From Arcanobacterium haemolyticum (GTDB lineage Bacteria; Actinomycetota; Actinomycetes; Actinomycetales; Actinomycetaceae): DNA of 64,000 nt. Shown here in pieces: positions 1-7,780 of the stretch. The DNA lies in contig JADYUX010000006.1 in the NCBI GenBank assembly GCA_021532125.1, positions 1 to 64,000 on the forward strand, given 5' to 3'. Position 1 is the first letter of the stretch; each line of letters opens with the position of its first letter. The notes beneath the pieces are model-generated. The model did no database searches. It had not been told where the DNA came from and worked only from the letters and a program-made list of their open reading frames with translations. The translations under genes and the position numbers were made by a program.

Positions 1-1539
1 GAATGTTGGCGCCTCAACCGTTGCGTCGCCACCCTGGTACACGGTCAGCGGAGAATAATTCGGCACATATGCGTACTGATACGGCAGTAGATCAAGGAAG
101 ACATTCGGCAAAGAACCGTCAACAACGAGCGTTGATCCTGGCGAGACGTGAACCGGGTGCCCACCATAATTTCCAAAATTATCTACAACAAAGGAATAAC
201 CATTGAGAGCAGCGATCTCGGCATTATTGATCTCCACAGTGTATGTACCGGTGGGAATATACGTGCCCCCAAAATCCTGAAAGGCGATCGTCGTATCAGA
301 ACAGTTCCAGCTATCGCTAGCTCCTGACGTGTACGTCTTACCGTCCTCACCGGTCAGCGTGACCGTGAGCCCTTTAAGATCGCCAAGAGCCTGACAAGAA
401 TCGTCGCCCTTAAAGGGTTCTTGCGTGCCATCAAGGTAGCGGGAGATGGAATACGTCAGAGACTGATCGGTAGGAGCTTCGACAGTAATTCTGACAGTGG
501 AAGTATCCGTGCCACCGTCTCCAGGGTAGGTCACAACAACAGGAACGTTGACAACAGTTCCGACTGGAACCGATGACTTTGGGGTAGCTTTGACCTTGCC
601 AGTATCTCCGTTAACCTCCACCCACAACGGTGCGCCGTCACCGAGCGAGAAACTCGTGCCGGCCGGAACTGCATCTTTCTCGTTGTCATACGGAGTTAGC
701 CAGTGATCGAATGTGGGCGCATCGGATTCCGTCACATGATTCTGCTCGGCCGTCATCGCCTTGTACTTTGGCTCGCGGAGATCGGCAAGAGTCCCGTAGA
801 GGATGTAGCCGTTGTTCGATTTCGTCGTCAAGAGAGCAAGGCGCGGCCACACCGTTTCAGGAGCTACCGAGGCATCGGCGATGGCGTACCCAGCCGCTTC
901 GAGCTTCTCGGTTCCCGTAAGGCTAATCTGGTACTCACCAACCGGAATATCTCTCGGGGTGAAGAAACTGTAGAGGGGGGAGCCTGAGGGGACATTGAAA
1001 GCCCCAACCGTATTCGATGTAAAGGTTCCACCCGCGCCAGCGAGAGTCACTTGGATGTCTTTAAGGACCTCTGGGTAGTCGTCGCCGCCCATGACGGGCT
1101 TGTAACGACCTGATTGTGGCGTGTATCGGCCAATATGAACCTGCCACGGTATTGTCTCAACGGCGTCGGCCGCAGGTGCTGTTTCTTCAGCGGCGAGGGC
1201 TGCTGAGGCAGCCGCTGCCACCTCCGGCACCGGGGTGGTAGGAGCTACAGCAGCGGCCTCGCTATCACTCGTTGCTGCGTCCGCCTGGACCTCTGCAGCC
1301 TCGGCTTCGTCGTTCACCGTCACGTTTGTTTGGGTAACGACATGCGGATCAGTTTCGTTGCCCTCCTCAGCAAGGGCATCTGTGCTCTCACGAGAGCTTT
1401 CTACCTGAGTAGGTGACGCAGAACCCTCAGTCGGACTTTCAGATTCTGCAAGAGCTCCGGGAATATAACCTCCGGAGAATGACACGGCAGCCAGTGCGAC
1501 AGCTGCCGCCAGTGCTTTGGATCTCTGTAGAGATGCCAT
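1..1539 (-). CDS. Secreted Rib/YPDG-like surface protein, N-terminal part (runs off the window edge)
   Basis: The frame is open from ATG at 1539 to base 1, so only the first 513 residues are visible. GAGGAG lies 6 bases before the ATG. A signal peptide is clear: MASLQRSK, then an Ala/Val-rich core ending near GALAES. About 100 residues of low-complexity Ala/Glu/Thr/Ser linker follow. Next come immunoglobulin-like beta modules, including a Rib-type segment (FSLGDGAPLWVEVNGDTGKV, then VPVGTVVNVPVVVTYPGDGG) that matches the YPDG/Rib pattern of streptococcal alpha-like proteins. A later module restarts with YSISRYLDG. Rib-type proteins are wall-attached adhesins that often have variable repeat numbers. 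The C-terminus, where further repeats and a sorting signal would be expected, is outside the window. Adhesion is inferred from family resemblance. Confidence 0.75.
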   Translation of the reverse strand, partial: MASLQRSKALAAAVALAAVSFSGGYIPGALAESESPTEGSASPTQVESSRESTDALAEEGNETDPHVVTQTNVTVNDEAEAAEVQADAATSDSEAAAVAPTTPVPEVAAAASAALAAEETAPAADAVETIPWQVHIGRYTPQSGRYKPVMGGDDYPEVLKDIQVTLAGAGGTFTSNTVGAFNVPSGSPLYSFFTPRDIPVGEYQISLTGTEKLEAAGYAIADASVAPETVWPRLALLTTKSNNGYILYGTLADLREPKYKAMTAEQNHVTESDAPTFDHWLTPYDNEKDAVPAGTSFSLGDGAPLWVEVNGDTGKVKATPKSSVPVGTVVNVPVVVTYPGDGGTDTSTVRITVEAPTDQSLTYSISRYLDGTQEPFKGDDSCQALGDLKGLTVTLTGEDGKTYTSGASDSWNCSDTTIAFQDFGGTYIPTGTYTVEINNAEIAALNGYSFVVDNFGNYGGHPVHVSPGSTLVVDGSLPNVFLDLLPYQYAYVPNYSPLTVYQGGDATVEAPTF

Positions 1540-2000
1540 GCGAACTCCTCTATCTATGATCGATGATCGACCTAGAGCCGTGATTGTATGTATGACGTCA
1601 AAGCCCTCATCAGCATCCACAATGTGCGTGAATATGGATGCGACAGGACTTTAGTCACTCTATTAATCTACACCGCAACTAATGTAGCTTTAATCAAAAA
1701 TGAGATTTTGAGATAAATTAGCCCAGCACTTCATCCAGAACTTTCCCGAGCATTTATAGCATAGATAGGTTTGCGAAAAATTTCGTAACACCTTTGTGAG
1801 CACCATATACGTACTGCGTTATAGCATCTATAGCACGCCTTCACTTTCCAACAAAACGGACGCCACACACTTTCTGCTCCCTTACCAGAAAGTTAATAAG
1901 CCATAACGGTATACAATGCCATATTGTCAATAATTTAATTATATCGACGCTGCATAGATTACATATATGACGCACTACTTGATCAGATTTACGCCAGGCT
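1540..2000. other. AT-rich intergenic region with no gene seen
   Basis: This 461-base stretch lies upstream of the surface-protein gene and downstream of the GNAT gene. It is clearly richer in A and T than its neighbours, as expected for a promoter and regulatory region. The direct repeat CGATCAT CGATCAT and the palindrome TGACGTCA (1593-1600) lie just upstream of the surface-protein ribosome site. TATAGCAT occurs twice (about 1755 and 1820). No convincing coding frame is present. Confidence 0.5.
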
Positions 2001-2525
2001 TTATTCGATGGCTAGCGGTGGCCTATTATTTTCACGCAGGTCAAGCGACATATATGTCACATCGTGCCATGCACCAAGTTTCCAACCCGCCTGGCGGAGG
2101 GTGCCTTCTTCCTCAAAACCGCAGCGCCGATGAAGAGCTTTACTGGATCTATTCGGTTCCGTAATAATCCCGATAAGTTTTGCGTAACCTCGCCTCCGGA
2201 GTCGCTCGATAAGCTCCAGATAAAGACTTTCCCCGACCCCTCTACCGTGCATACACGGGGAAACGTAGATGCTCGTCTCTGCGCACCACTGGTAAGCGGC
2301 ACGGTGCGAGAATGATGCCCCGTAGGCGTACCCAATAACCACACCTTCGGCTTCCGCGACTAACCACGTGTGTTTCTTCAGGGCAGCCTCAATCCGTGCC
2401 GACATCTCCGCGCCATTTGGCTCGTCCACCTCAAAATTGATCGCCGTTTCGCGGACGTAAGGTGCAAAAATATCGGCGCATGCCTGGCCGTCGCCCAACA
2501 CTGCTTCTCGAATCGTGTATTCCAC
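2001..2525 (-). CDS. GNAT N-acetyltransferase, phosphinothricin acetyltransferase-like
   Basis: A 174-residue single-domain acetyltransferase. It begins with the typical first strand VEYTIREAV and contains INFEVDEP, the acetyl-CoA-binding segment VSPCMHGRGVGESLYLELIE (near 105) and ITEPNRSSKALHRRCGFEEEG (near 135). This arrangement is that of the Pat/Bar/YwnH branch, which acetylates phosphinothricin-like amines or methionine sulfone/sulfoximine. The natural substrate here is unknown. I chose GTG 2525 because TAGCGT ends 7 bases upstream and the family N-terminus begins there. An ATG at 2561 would add 12 unconserved residues. The gene is divergent from ogt. Confidence 0.8.
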   Translation of the reverse strand: MEYTIREAVLGDGQACADIFAPYVRETAINFEVDEPNGAEMSARIEAALKKHTWLVAEAEGVVIGYAYGASFSHRAAYQWCAETSIYVSPCMHGRGVGESLYLELIERLRRRGYAKLIGIITEPNRSSKALHRRCGFEEEGTLRQAGWKLGAWHDVTYMSLDLRENNRPPLAIE

Positions 2526-2532
2526 GTTTCTA

Positions 2533-2538
2533 ACGCTA
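2533..2538 (-). promoter_or_regulatory. Putative -10 box of a leaderless GNAT transcript
   Basis: TAGCGT, followed by 7 bases and then GTG. No Shine-Dalgarno sequence precedes the start codon. Confidence 0.4.
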
Positions 2539-2590
2539 TCGTGCTTGCCCTGGACAAACATCTATTCCGACAAAGAACCTCGATTGGCAT

Positions 2591-2596
2591 TAACCT
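2591..2596 (+). promoter_or_regulatory. Putative -10 box of a leaderless ogt transcript
   Basis: TAACCT, followed by 6 bases and then ATG at 2603. The earlier ATG at 2597 abuts the box and so is a less likely start. Confidence 0.45.
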
Positions 2597-2602
2597 ATGC
2601 CT

Positions 2603-3115
2603 ATGCGAAACGTTGGAACATACTCATCACCCATCGGCGAATTGACGATCGTCACGGATGGTGACGTTCTCATTGAACTAGGTTTTACCGACGAATTCGC
2701 AACCTCGATGGGCCATGCGGCCCCCTCGCCCACTCCCCTCGCGCCGCCAGTAGACCTCGTACGCGCGTGGCTTGATGCATATTTTTCAGGCTCGCAACCT
2801 GATCCCAACGATCTGCCATTAGAAGCACATGGCAGCGATTTTCGTCGTCTTGTCTGGAATGAACTCCGAACTATCCCCTACGGATCGACGACGACATACG
2901 GAGCCATCGCGCGCACGATCGCGCCAAGGATGGGCCGTCAACGCATGGCGAGCCAAGCGGTGGGCAACGCGGTTGGTCACAACCCCATCTCAATCGTCGT
3001 ACCATGCCATCGTGTGATGGGTGCCCACGGCAAACTCACCGGATACGCAGCAGGCCTTGATCGAAAAGTCTGGCTCCTTCGACATGAAGGTGTAGACGTC
3101 TCAACCTTCCGATGA
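2603..3115 (+). CDS. ogt: Methylated-DNA--protein-cysteine methyltransferase
   Basis: Repairs O6-alkylguanine in DNA by moving the alkyl group to its own cysteine, which inactivates the protein. From ATG 2603 it has 170 residues, normal for the family. The active-site motif PCHRVMG (Cys near 135) is intact, as are YGAIAR (helix-turn-helix entry) and AVGNAVGHNPISIVVPCHR. The N-terminal half is the usual poorly conserved Ogt/Ada domain. It is monocistronic, divergent from the GNAT gene and convergent with poxB, with a shared terminator between them. ATG 2597 is an alternative start two codons earlier. Confidence 0.93.
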   Translation: MRNVGTYSSPIGELTIVTDGDVLIELGFTDEFATSMGHAAPSPTPLAPPVDLVRAWLDAYFSGSQPDPNDLPLEAHGSDFRRLVWNELRTIPYGSTTTYGAIARTIAPRMGRQRMASQAVGNAVGHNPISIVVPCHRVMGAHGKLTGYAAGLDRKVWLLRHEGVDVSTFR

Positions 3116-3176
3116 GCTCACACGTGGCACCCAACTCGGCGCCACAATTGAGACATGAGCCTTTAGCAGGGCAAAC

Positions 3177-3213
3177 GAATGGGAGCCAGGACATAAAATC
3201 CCGGCTCCCATTC
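3177..3213. terminator. Bidirectional terminator between ogt and poxB
   Basis: An 11-bp perfect stem, GAATGGGAGCC/GGCTCCCATTC, around an A/T-rich loop, lying between two convergent genes. Confidence 0.7.
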
Positions 3214-3226
3214 CTCGCACATCTCA

Positions 3227-4948
3227 TCAGAGAATTTGGCGTGCGTTCGCCTTCGTCAATTCGATGAGTTCGTCGCCGCGCCCAGAGAGCAGCGTACGCA
3301 TGGCGTAGAGCGCGAAGCCCTTGGCCTGTTCAAGCTTGACGGACGGCGGAATCGTAAGCTCCTGGCGCTCAACCGAAATATCGATGAGGGCCGGACCGTC
3401 GTACTCGAACGCTTCCTTCAGGACGCCCTCAAGCTCCGACGAATTCTCCACCCGGAACCCCTTCATGCCGGCAGCACGTGCGATTCCTGCCAGATCGTGG
3501 GTTTCGAGGCCAGTAGCTGTCGTGACAAATCCGCCGGCCTTCATTTCAAGCTCGACGAAGTTCAGCGACGAGTTGTTAAACACCACGACCTTGACGGGCA
3601 GCTTGTTCTGGACGAGGGTAAGAAGCTCTCCGAGGAGCATCTCGACACCACCATCGCCAGACATAGCAACAACCTGGCGGCCCGGGAATGCGGCCGCTGC
3701 ACCGACACCTTGAGGCAGAGCGTTCGCCATTGATCCATGAATAAATGAGCCGAGCAACTCACGCTTACCATTCATCTTGATGTAGCGCGCAGCCCAGATT
3801 ACAGGTGAGCCGACGTCGGGAATAAACACGGCGTCGTCAGAAGCCATGTTGTCGAGGAGCTTCGCGACGTACTGCGGGTGGAGTGGCTGGCCATCCTTGC
3901 GCGGCGTCGCCAACTCGTCGAGCTTCGCGCGAGTTTTTTCGTAGTGCGTGACCGACTGGTCAAGGTGGGAACGCGACCGCTTCGTCTTAAGGAGAGGAAG
4001 AAGGGCCTCGACGGTGTCGCCGACATCGCCCACGAGCCCCTGTTTGAGTGCGATGCGACGGCCGAGGTGCTCACCGCGCAGATCCACCTGAATGACTTGC
4101 GCCTTTTCGGGGAGGAAGGGGCGGTACGGGAAGTCGGTGCCGAGCATAAGAAGCGTGTCGCAGTTTTCCATTGCACGGTAGCCGGAGGCGAAGCCAAGCA
4201 GCCCGGTCATGCCGACGTCGAAAGGATTGTCGTATTCAATGAAGGGCTTGCCACGGAGGGTATGAACGATCGGTGCTGCGAGAGTATCGGCAAGTTTCAC
4301 GACGAGGTCGTGAGCACCTTCAACACCAGCTCCCGCAAGAATAGTGATCTTCTTCGAGGAGTTCAGCGTGTCGGCCGCTTCTTTCAGTTCGTCAGCCGAA
4401 GGGACAACCGTTGGCTTCGATGCGCGTACGGCGGTGACAGTGCGATCAACAGACTCAGCCAGTGCCACATCACCGGGAATGACGACGACGGCCACACCGC
4501 GCTGGGAGATCGCCGCCTGCATCGCTGTGCGGAGCATACGCGGCATCTGGATCGGATCGGCGACGTACTCGGCATATACCGAGCACTCACGGAAAAGTTC
4601 CTGCGGATGAGTTTCCTGGAAGTAGCCCGAGCCAATTTCGGAGGTCGGGATATGCGCAGCGATTGCGAGAACTGGCACGCGTGAGCGCTGAGCATCGAAA
4701 AGTCCGTTAATAAGGTGAAGGTTGCCCGGTCCGCAGCTACCCACGCAGACAGCGATTTCTCCGGTGAGTTCAGCTTCTGCGCCCGCAGCAAATGCTGCAG
4801 CTTCTTCGTGGCGCACGTGCACCCAGTCGATCCCTGAACCGCGCAATGCATCGGTGAAGCCGTTGAGTGAATCACCCGGCAGGCCGTACACGCGCTTCAC
4901 TCCTGAAGCGGCGAGGGTGTCGACTATGTTCTTAGCGACTGTAACCAT
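3227..4948 (-). CDS. poxB: Pyruvate dehydrogenase (quinone) / pyruvate oxidase
   Basis: A thiamine-diphosphate and FAD enzyme that oxidises pyruvate to acetate and CO2 and passes electrons to membrane quinones. The 573-residue length matches PoxB/Pqo. The N-terminal ThDP domain has YGLPGDSLNGF and the activating glutamate in RHEEAAAFAAG (near 48). The segment GYFQETHPQELF is typical of PoxB. The C-terminal ThDP domain carries the Mg-ThDP motif GDGGVEMLLGEL with NNSSLNF. The C-terminal end (ELIELTKANARQIL) resembles the lipid-binding tail. The start at 4948 is set by AAGGAA, 2 bases before the ATG; an in-frame start at 5002 would add 18 residues without homology. A DosR-box-like element lies about 110 bases upstream. 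Acetate production with quinone reduction would couple to the cytochrome bd encoded near 23 kb. Confidence 0.92.
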   Translation of the reverse strand: MVTVAKNIVDTLAASGVKRVYGLPGDSLNGFTDALRGSGIDWVHVRHEEAAAFAAGAEAELTGEIAVCVGSCGPGNLHLINGLFDAQRSRVPVLAIAAHIPTSEIGSGYFQETHPQELFRECSVYAEYVADPIQMPRMLRTAMQAAISQRGVAVVVIPGDVALAESVDRTVTAVRASKPTVVPSADELKEAADTLNSSKKITILAGAGVEGAHDLVVKLADTLAAPIVHTLRGKPFIEYDNPFDVGMTGLLGFASGYRAMENCDTLLMLGTDFPYRPFLPEKAQVIQVDLRGEHLGRRIALKQGLVGDVGDTVEALLPLLKTKRSRSHLDQSVTHYEKTRAKLDELATPRKDGQPLHPQYVAKLLDNMASDDAVFIPDVGSPVIWAARYIKMNGKRELLGSFIHGSMANALPQGVGAAAAFPGRQVVAMSGDGGVEMLLGELLTLVQNKLPVKVVVFNNSSLNFVELEMKAGGFVTTATGLETHDLAGIARAAGMKGFRVENSSELEGVLKEAFEYDGPALIDISVERQELTIPPSVKLEQAKGFALYAMRTLLSGRGDELIELTKANARQIL

Positions 4949-5059
4949 GTTTCCTTCTCGCGTGAGATATTTATTGCGAAATCCGGGAGCGGCAAGGGCC
5001 ATCGTGTGACGAGCCGTAATACACCACTCGCTAGGTTTTCCATAATCGACGATACTCCC

Positions 5060-5073
5060 GGGACTTTCGTCAT
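5060..5073. promoter_or_regulatory. DosR/DevR-box-like element upstream of poxB
   Basis: GGGACTTTCGTCAT matches 11 of 14 positions of the mycobacterial DosR core GGGACTWWAGTCCC. It lies about 110 bases upstream of the poxB start. A DevR-like regulator is encoded at 31591-32232. Binding is inferred only. Confidence 0.4.
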
Positions 5074-5241
5074 GGGAAGCATGGCGAACGACAGTATTTT
5101 CACATCGTCTATTCGGTTACATTAGGGAATAGTGACGAGGCGTGGGATTAATTCCCGCCATAAATAGCAGTAATTCTCCACATCTGTCGCCACATTTTCG
5201 GCTGCATATCAATATGAATCGATATGAACTCCAGCGTCGTT

Positions 5242-5616
5242 TTACGAATGTGTTTTATCGTAGGCGTCGCGAGCCGTGTATACGTCAGGCATCGAGTGTT
5301 CAACGAGGTCGATGAGAGATATCAAGGGGCGGACGAGGCTCCGTCCAAGCTCGGTGAGTTCGTATTCAACGTGAGGGGGAATCGCGCTGAGGACGTGACG
5401 GGCGACGAAGCCGTCGCGTTCGAGTTGTGCAAGAGTCTGGGAAAGCATGCGCTCGCTCACCCCGTCGATCCGCCGACGAATTTCACCGAATCGTAGTGCA
5501 CCGTCTTCGAGGGCGGCCATCGTCAGCGCGCCCCATTTCCCCGTGAGGTGTTGGAGCGTCTCACGAGACGGGCAGGCACTAGAAAAGACATTTGCCTCGC
5601 AGGTATCCGTGCTCAT
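5242..5616 (-). CDS. HxlR/DUF24-family regulator, probable thiol redox sensor (QorR/YodB-like)
   Basis: A 124-residue winged-helix repressor. The core is LTGKWGALTMAALEDGALRF, then EIRRRIDGVSERMLSQTLAQ (recognition helix) and the wing ARHVLSAIPPHVEYELTELG. It carries cysteines at positions 6 and 15 (CEANVFSSACPSRETL). YodB/HypR/QorR proteins sense electrophiles and diamide through a cysteine in this N-terminal segment, so a redox role is likely. ATG 5616 has AAGGAG 8 bases upstream; an upstream ATG at 5718 adds unconserved residues. It is divergent from a QorB-like quinone reductase, the classic target arrangement. Confidence 0.88.
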   Translation of the reverse strand: MSTDTCEANVFSSACPSRETLQHLTGKWGALTMAALEDGALRFGEIRRRIDGVSERMLSQTLAQLERDGFVARHVLSAIPPHVEYELTELGRSLVRPLISLIDLVEHSMPDVYTARDAYDKTHS

Positions 5617-5786
5617 GTATCTCTCCTTACAACGTGGGGGGGTTATTGGGGCCGACAGCTCGTCCCGGGTGTCGTCGTTCACGTAGAACATGCCCTGTCG
5701 CCAGAAGCAACTGACCACATGACAGGACTCAGGACAATGCTACTCAGCTACCCCATTACCCGCTATGTAATATAAAGCACTTCCAA

Positions 5787-5800
5787 AAGTATTGCTACTT
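5787..5800. promoter_or_regulatory. Inverted repeat, candidate operator of the HxlR-type repressor
   Basis: AAGTA-TTGC-TACTT, followed by TACTTACTTTTCGTTAGT, lies between the divergent regulator and reductase genes. DUF24 repressors typically bind TAC/AAGTA-type inverted repeats of this size. The assignment is inference. Confidence 0.45.
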
Positions 5801-5891
5801 ACTTTTCGTTAGTGCTAACTTTGTGCCATCGGAAGTTAAGGCACAAGATGCGTCGCATCCCAGTCATCCCCCTCTCAGTCAAGGAGAAACT

Positions 5892-6740
5892 ATGCGTATT
5901 GCAGTAACAGGAGCAGCCGGAAACCTCGGACACCTCACCATCGACGCCCTTATCGGCCGCGGCGTCGAGGTGAGCAACATCGTCGCCATCGTACGCAATG
6001 AGGCCAAGGCAGCCGACCTCGCCGCACGCGGTGTCAACATCGCTGTCGCCGACTACGCCGATGAAGCTGCTCTTACCCAGGCTCTCAGCGGCGTCGATCG
6101 CCTCGTCATGATTTCGGGAAGCGAAGTCGGACAGCGCCTTGCCCAGCACACCAACATCATCAACGCCGCCAAGGCCGCGAAGGTTGGGTTCATCGCCTAC
6201 ACAAGCCTTCTCGACGCCCAGAACTCCCCTCTCTCGCTCGCCGAAGAACACGTCGCCACAGAAAACCTCCTTGCCACCTCCGGTATCGACTATGCCCTTC
6301 TTCGTAACGGCTGGTACTGGGAGAACTTCGAGTCCGGAATTGATACCGCGCGAACCACCGGCCACACCTTTGGCGCAGCAGAGGACGCACGGGTCTCCGG
6401 CGCTGCACGCCGGGACTACGCCGAAGCGGCAGCAATCGTTGCGACAAGCGACAACCAGGCCGGCAAAGTATACGAGCTCGCCGGCGCTCCTGCGCTCACC
6501 TATCCCGAGATGGCAGCAGAGATTGGCAAGCTCATTGATGCAGAGGTCACCTACGTCAATCTGTCGGAGGCCGAGTACGCCAAGAGCCTCGAAGACGCCG
6601 GACTTCCCACGCCAGTTGCGCAGATGCTCGCTGGTTGGGATGCAGGGATCGCCAAGGGCGCGCTTTACTCGCCCAGTACCGACCTTCAGGATCTCCTTGG
6701 CCGCCCAAGCACAAGCTTCCGCGACGCCCTCGGAGCCTGA
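5892..6740 (+). CDS. NmrA-like NAD(P)H:quinone oxidoreductase, QorB type
   Basis: A 282-residue atypical short-chain dehydrogenase. MRIAVTGAAGNLGHLTIDAL is the Rossmann nucleotide-binding motif. ALSGVDRLVMISGSEVGQR and YTSLLDAQNSPLSLAEEHVA, then the NGWYWENF segment, match QorB/YtfG-type quinone reductases. Such enzymes reduce quinones by two electrons and protect against quinone or aldehyde stress. AAGGAG lies 5 bases before ATG 5892. It is divergent from the HxlR-family regulator that probably represses it, and followed by a strong hairpin. Confidence 0.88.
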   Translation: MRIAVTGAAGNLGHLTIDALIGRGVEVSNIVAIVRNEAKAADLAARGVNIAVADYADEAALTQALSGVDRLVMISGSEVGQRLAQHTNIINAAKAAKVGFIAYTSLLDAQNSPLSLAEEHVATENLLATSGIDYALLRNGWYWENFESGIDTARTTGHTFGAAEDARVSGAARRDYAEAAAIVATSDNQAGKVYELAGAPALTYPEMAAEIGKLIDAEVTYVNLSEAEYAKSLEDAGLPTPVAQMLAGWDAGIAKGALYSPSTDLQDLLGRPSTSFRDALGA

Positions 6741-6748
6741 TACTTACT

Positions 6749-6786
6749 AAGAATGGGTGGACTGCTCAAGCAGCCCACCCATTCTT
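6749..6786. terminator. Bidirectional terminator between the QorB-like gene and the FNT gene
   Basis: A long hairpin, AAGAATGGGTGG/CCACCCATTCTT, with an inner CTGC-TCAA-GCAG stem. It sits between convergent genes. Confidence 0.8.
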
Positions 6787-6793
6787 CTACTCA

Positions 6794-7591
6794 TCAATTG
6801 TGGAGACTCTCGAGCTTCTTTTCTCCACCGGCGACAAGATAGTACGCGCAGCCGACGAAGACAGCGCCACCCACGAGATTTCCAAGCCCGACCGCGGCCA
6901 TATTTCGACCGAACTCCGACCATTGCGTCAAGGAATCAGCTTGGAAAAGTCCGAGCGAAAACGTCGTCATATTTGCAACGACATGCTCATAACCGGACGT
7001 GATAAAAGTGAGCAGGCACCAGAAAATAACGGTGGCTTTACCAATCTCAGTTTCGGCGCGGTTCGACATCCAGATCGACAGACAGACGAGGATATTACAC
7101 AGAACTCCGCGCATAAAGAGCTGCACGACAGATTCATGCGATTTCGTCTCAAGGAATTGAGCGAGATAATCACCAATCGGAGTCCCAGCTTCTGCAAGGC
7201 CCGCGTGAACCACAATCGCCGCGAAAAGCATCGCACCCAGGAGATTGCCGATAAAACAGAAAAGCAGCGTCCGTCCCGCTATAAGCCACGAAAAACGCTT
7301 CGCGATAGCTCCTTGCGTCAGAATCATCATTGCGCTCGTTGCGAGCTCAGCTCCAGCAAAGACGACGAGGATCAGGCCGATGGCAAAAACAGCACCCGCC
7401 ACGAGTTTCGTCGCTGGCGATCCCGCTAAAGCGAACGGGCCGGCAGCGGCCAGCATGACAACAACAGCAATGCCGATATACGCTCCAGCGAGCATCGACT
7501 GGACGGTATAACGCAACGGCAACGTGGAAGCCGCAACTTTATGGTCAGCAACCGAGAGTTGCAGATCGAGAGTTTGGGGTATCGTAAGCAC
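6794..7591 (-). CDS. Formate/nitrite transporter (FNT) family channel
   Basis: A pentameric-channel family member moving formate, nitrite or related small anions across the membrane. About six hydrophobic helices are visible. The hallmark central motif SGYEHVVANMTTF is followed by NMAAVGLGNLVGGAVFVGCAY near the C-terminus, and AGAELATSAMMILTQGA precedes them. The N-terminal LTIPQTLDLQLSVADHKVAA resembles NirC-type proteins of actinobacteria. GTG 7591 gives 265 residues and the family-typical N-terminus; the frame stays open to 7708 and there is no clear ribosome site, so the start is uncertain. No nitrite reductase or pyruvate formate-lyase genes are adjacent, so the substrate cannot be told from context. 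Confidence 0.85.
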   Translation of the reverse strand: MLTIPQTLDLQLSVADHKVAASTLPLRYTVQSMLAGAYIGIAVVVMLAAAGPFALAGSPATKLVAGAVFAIGLILVVFAGAELATSAMMILTQGAIAKRFSWLIAGRTLLFCFIGNLLGAMLFAAIVVHAGLAEAGTPIGDYLAQFLETKSHESVVQLFMRGVLCNILVCLSIWMSNRAETEIGKATVIFWCLLTFITSGYEHVVANMTTFSLGLFQADSLTQWSEFGRNMAAVGLGNLVGGAVFVGCAYYLVAGGEKKLESLHN

Positions 7592-7768
7592 CCACCTATG
7601 CTGGCATATATCACCTGACACTCTCTGGGGCGAAAGTCGTATGAGATCACGCAGTTGCGCCACAAATCGCGCATTTTCCACTACTCGCGCCAGTGACGTT
7701 TGACCCACGAGGCACTCGTCACACGGGACCTTCCACTTATCGACGCCTCAGCCGTTCGTATCATTCCG

Positions 7769-7774
7769 TAGAAT
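7769..7774 (+). promoter_or_regulatory. Putative -10 box of a leaderless winged-helix gene transcript
   Basis: TAGAAT, followed by 6 bases and then ATG 7781; no Shine-Dalgarno sequence. Confidence 0.45.
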
Positions 7775-7780
7775 GACGTC

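Noticed and set aside
1967-2164. 65-residue ORF opposite the GNAT 3' end
   Set aside because: Mostly overlaps the acetyltransferase on the other strand; no ribosome site or homology.
7719-7738. GGGACCTTCCAC as a third DosR-like box near the FNT gene
   Set aside because: Only about 8 of 14 positions fit the core and there is no palindrome.
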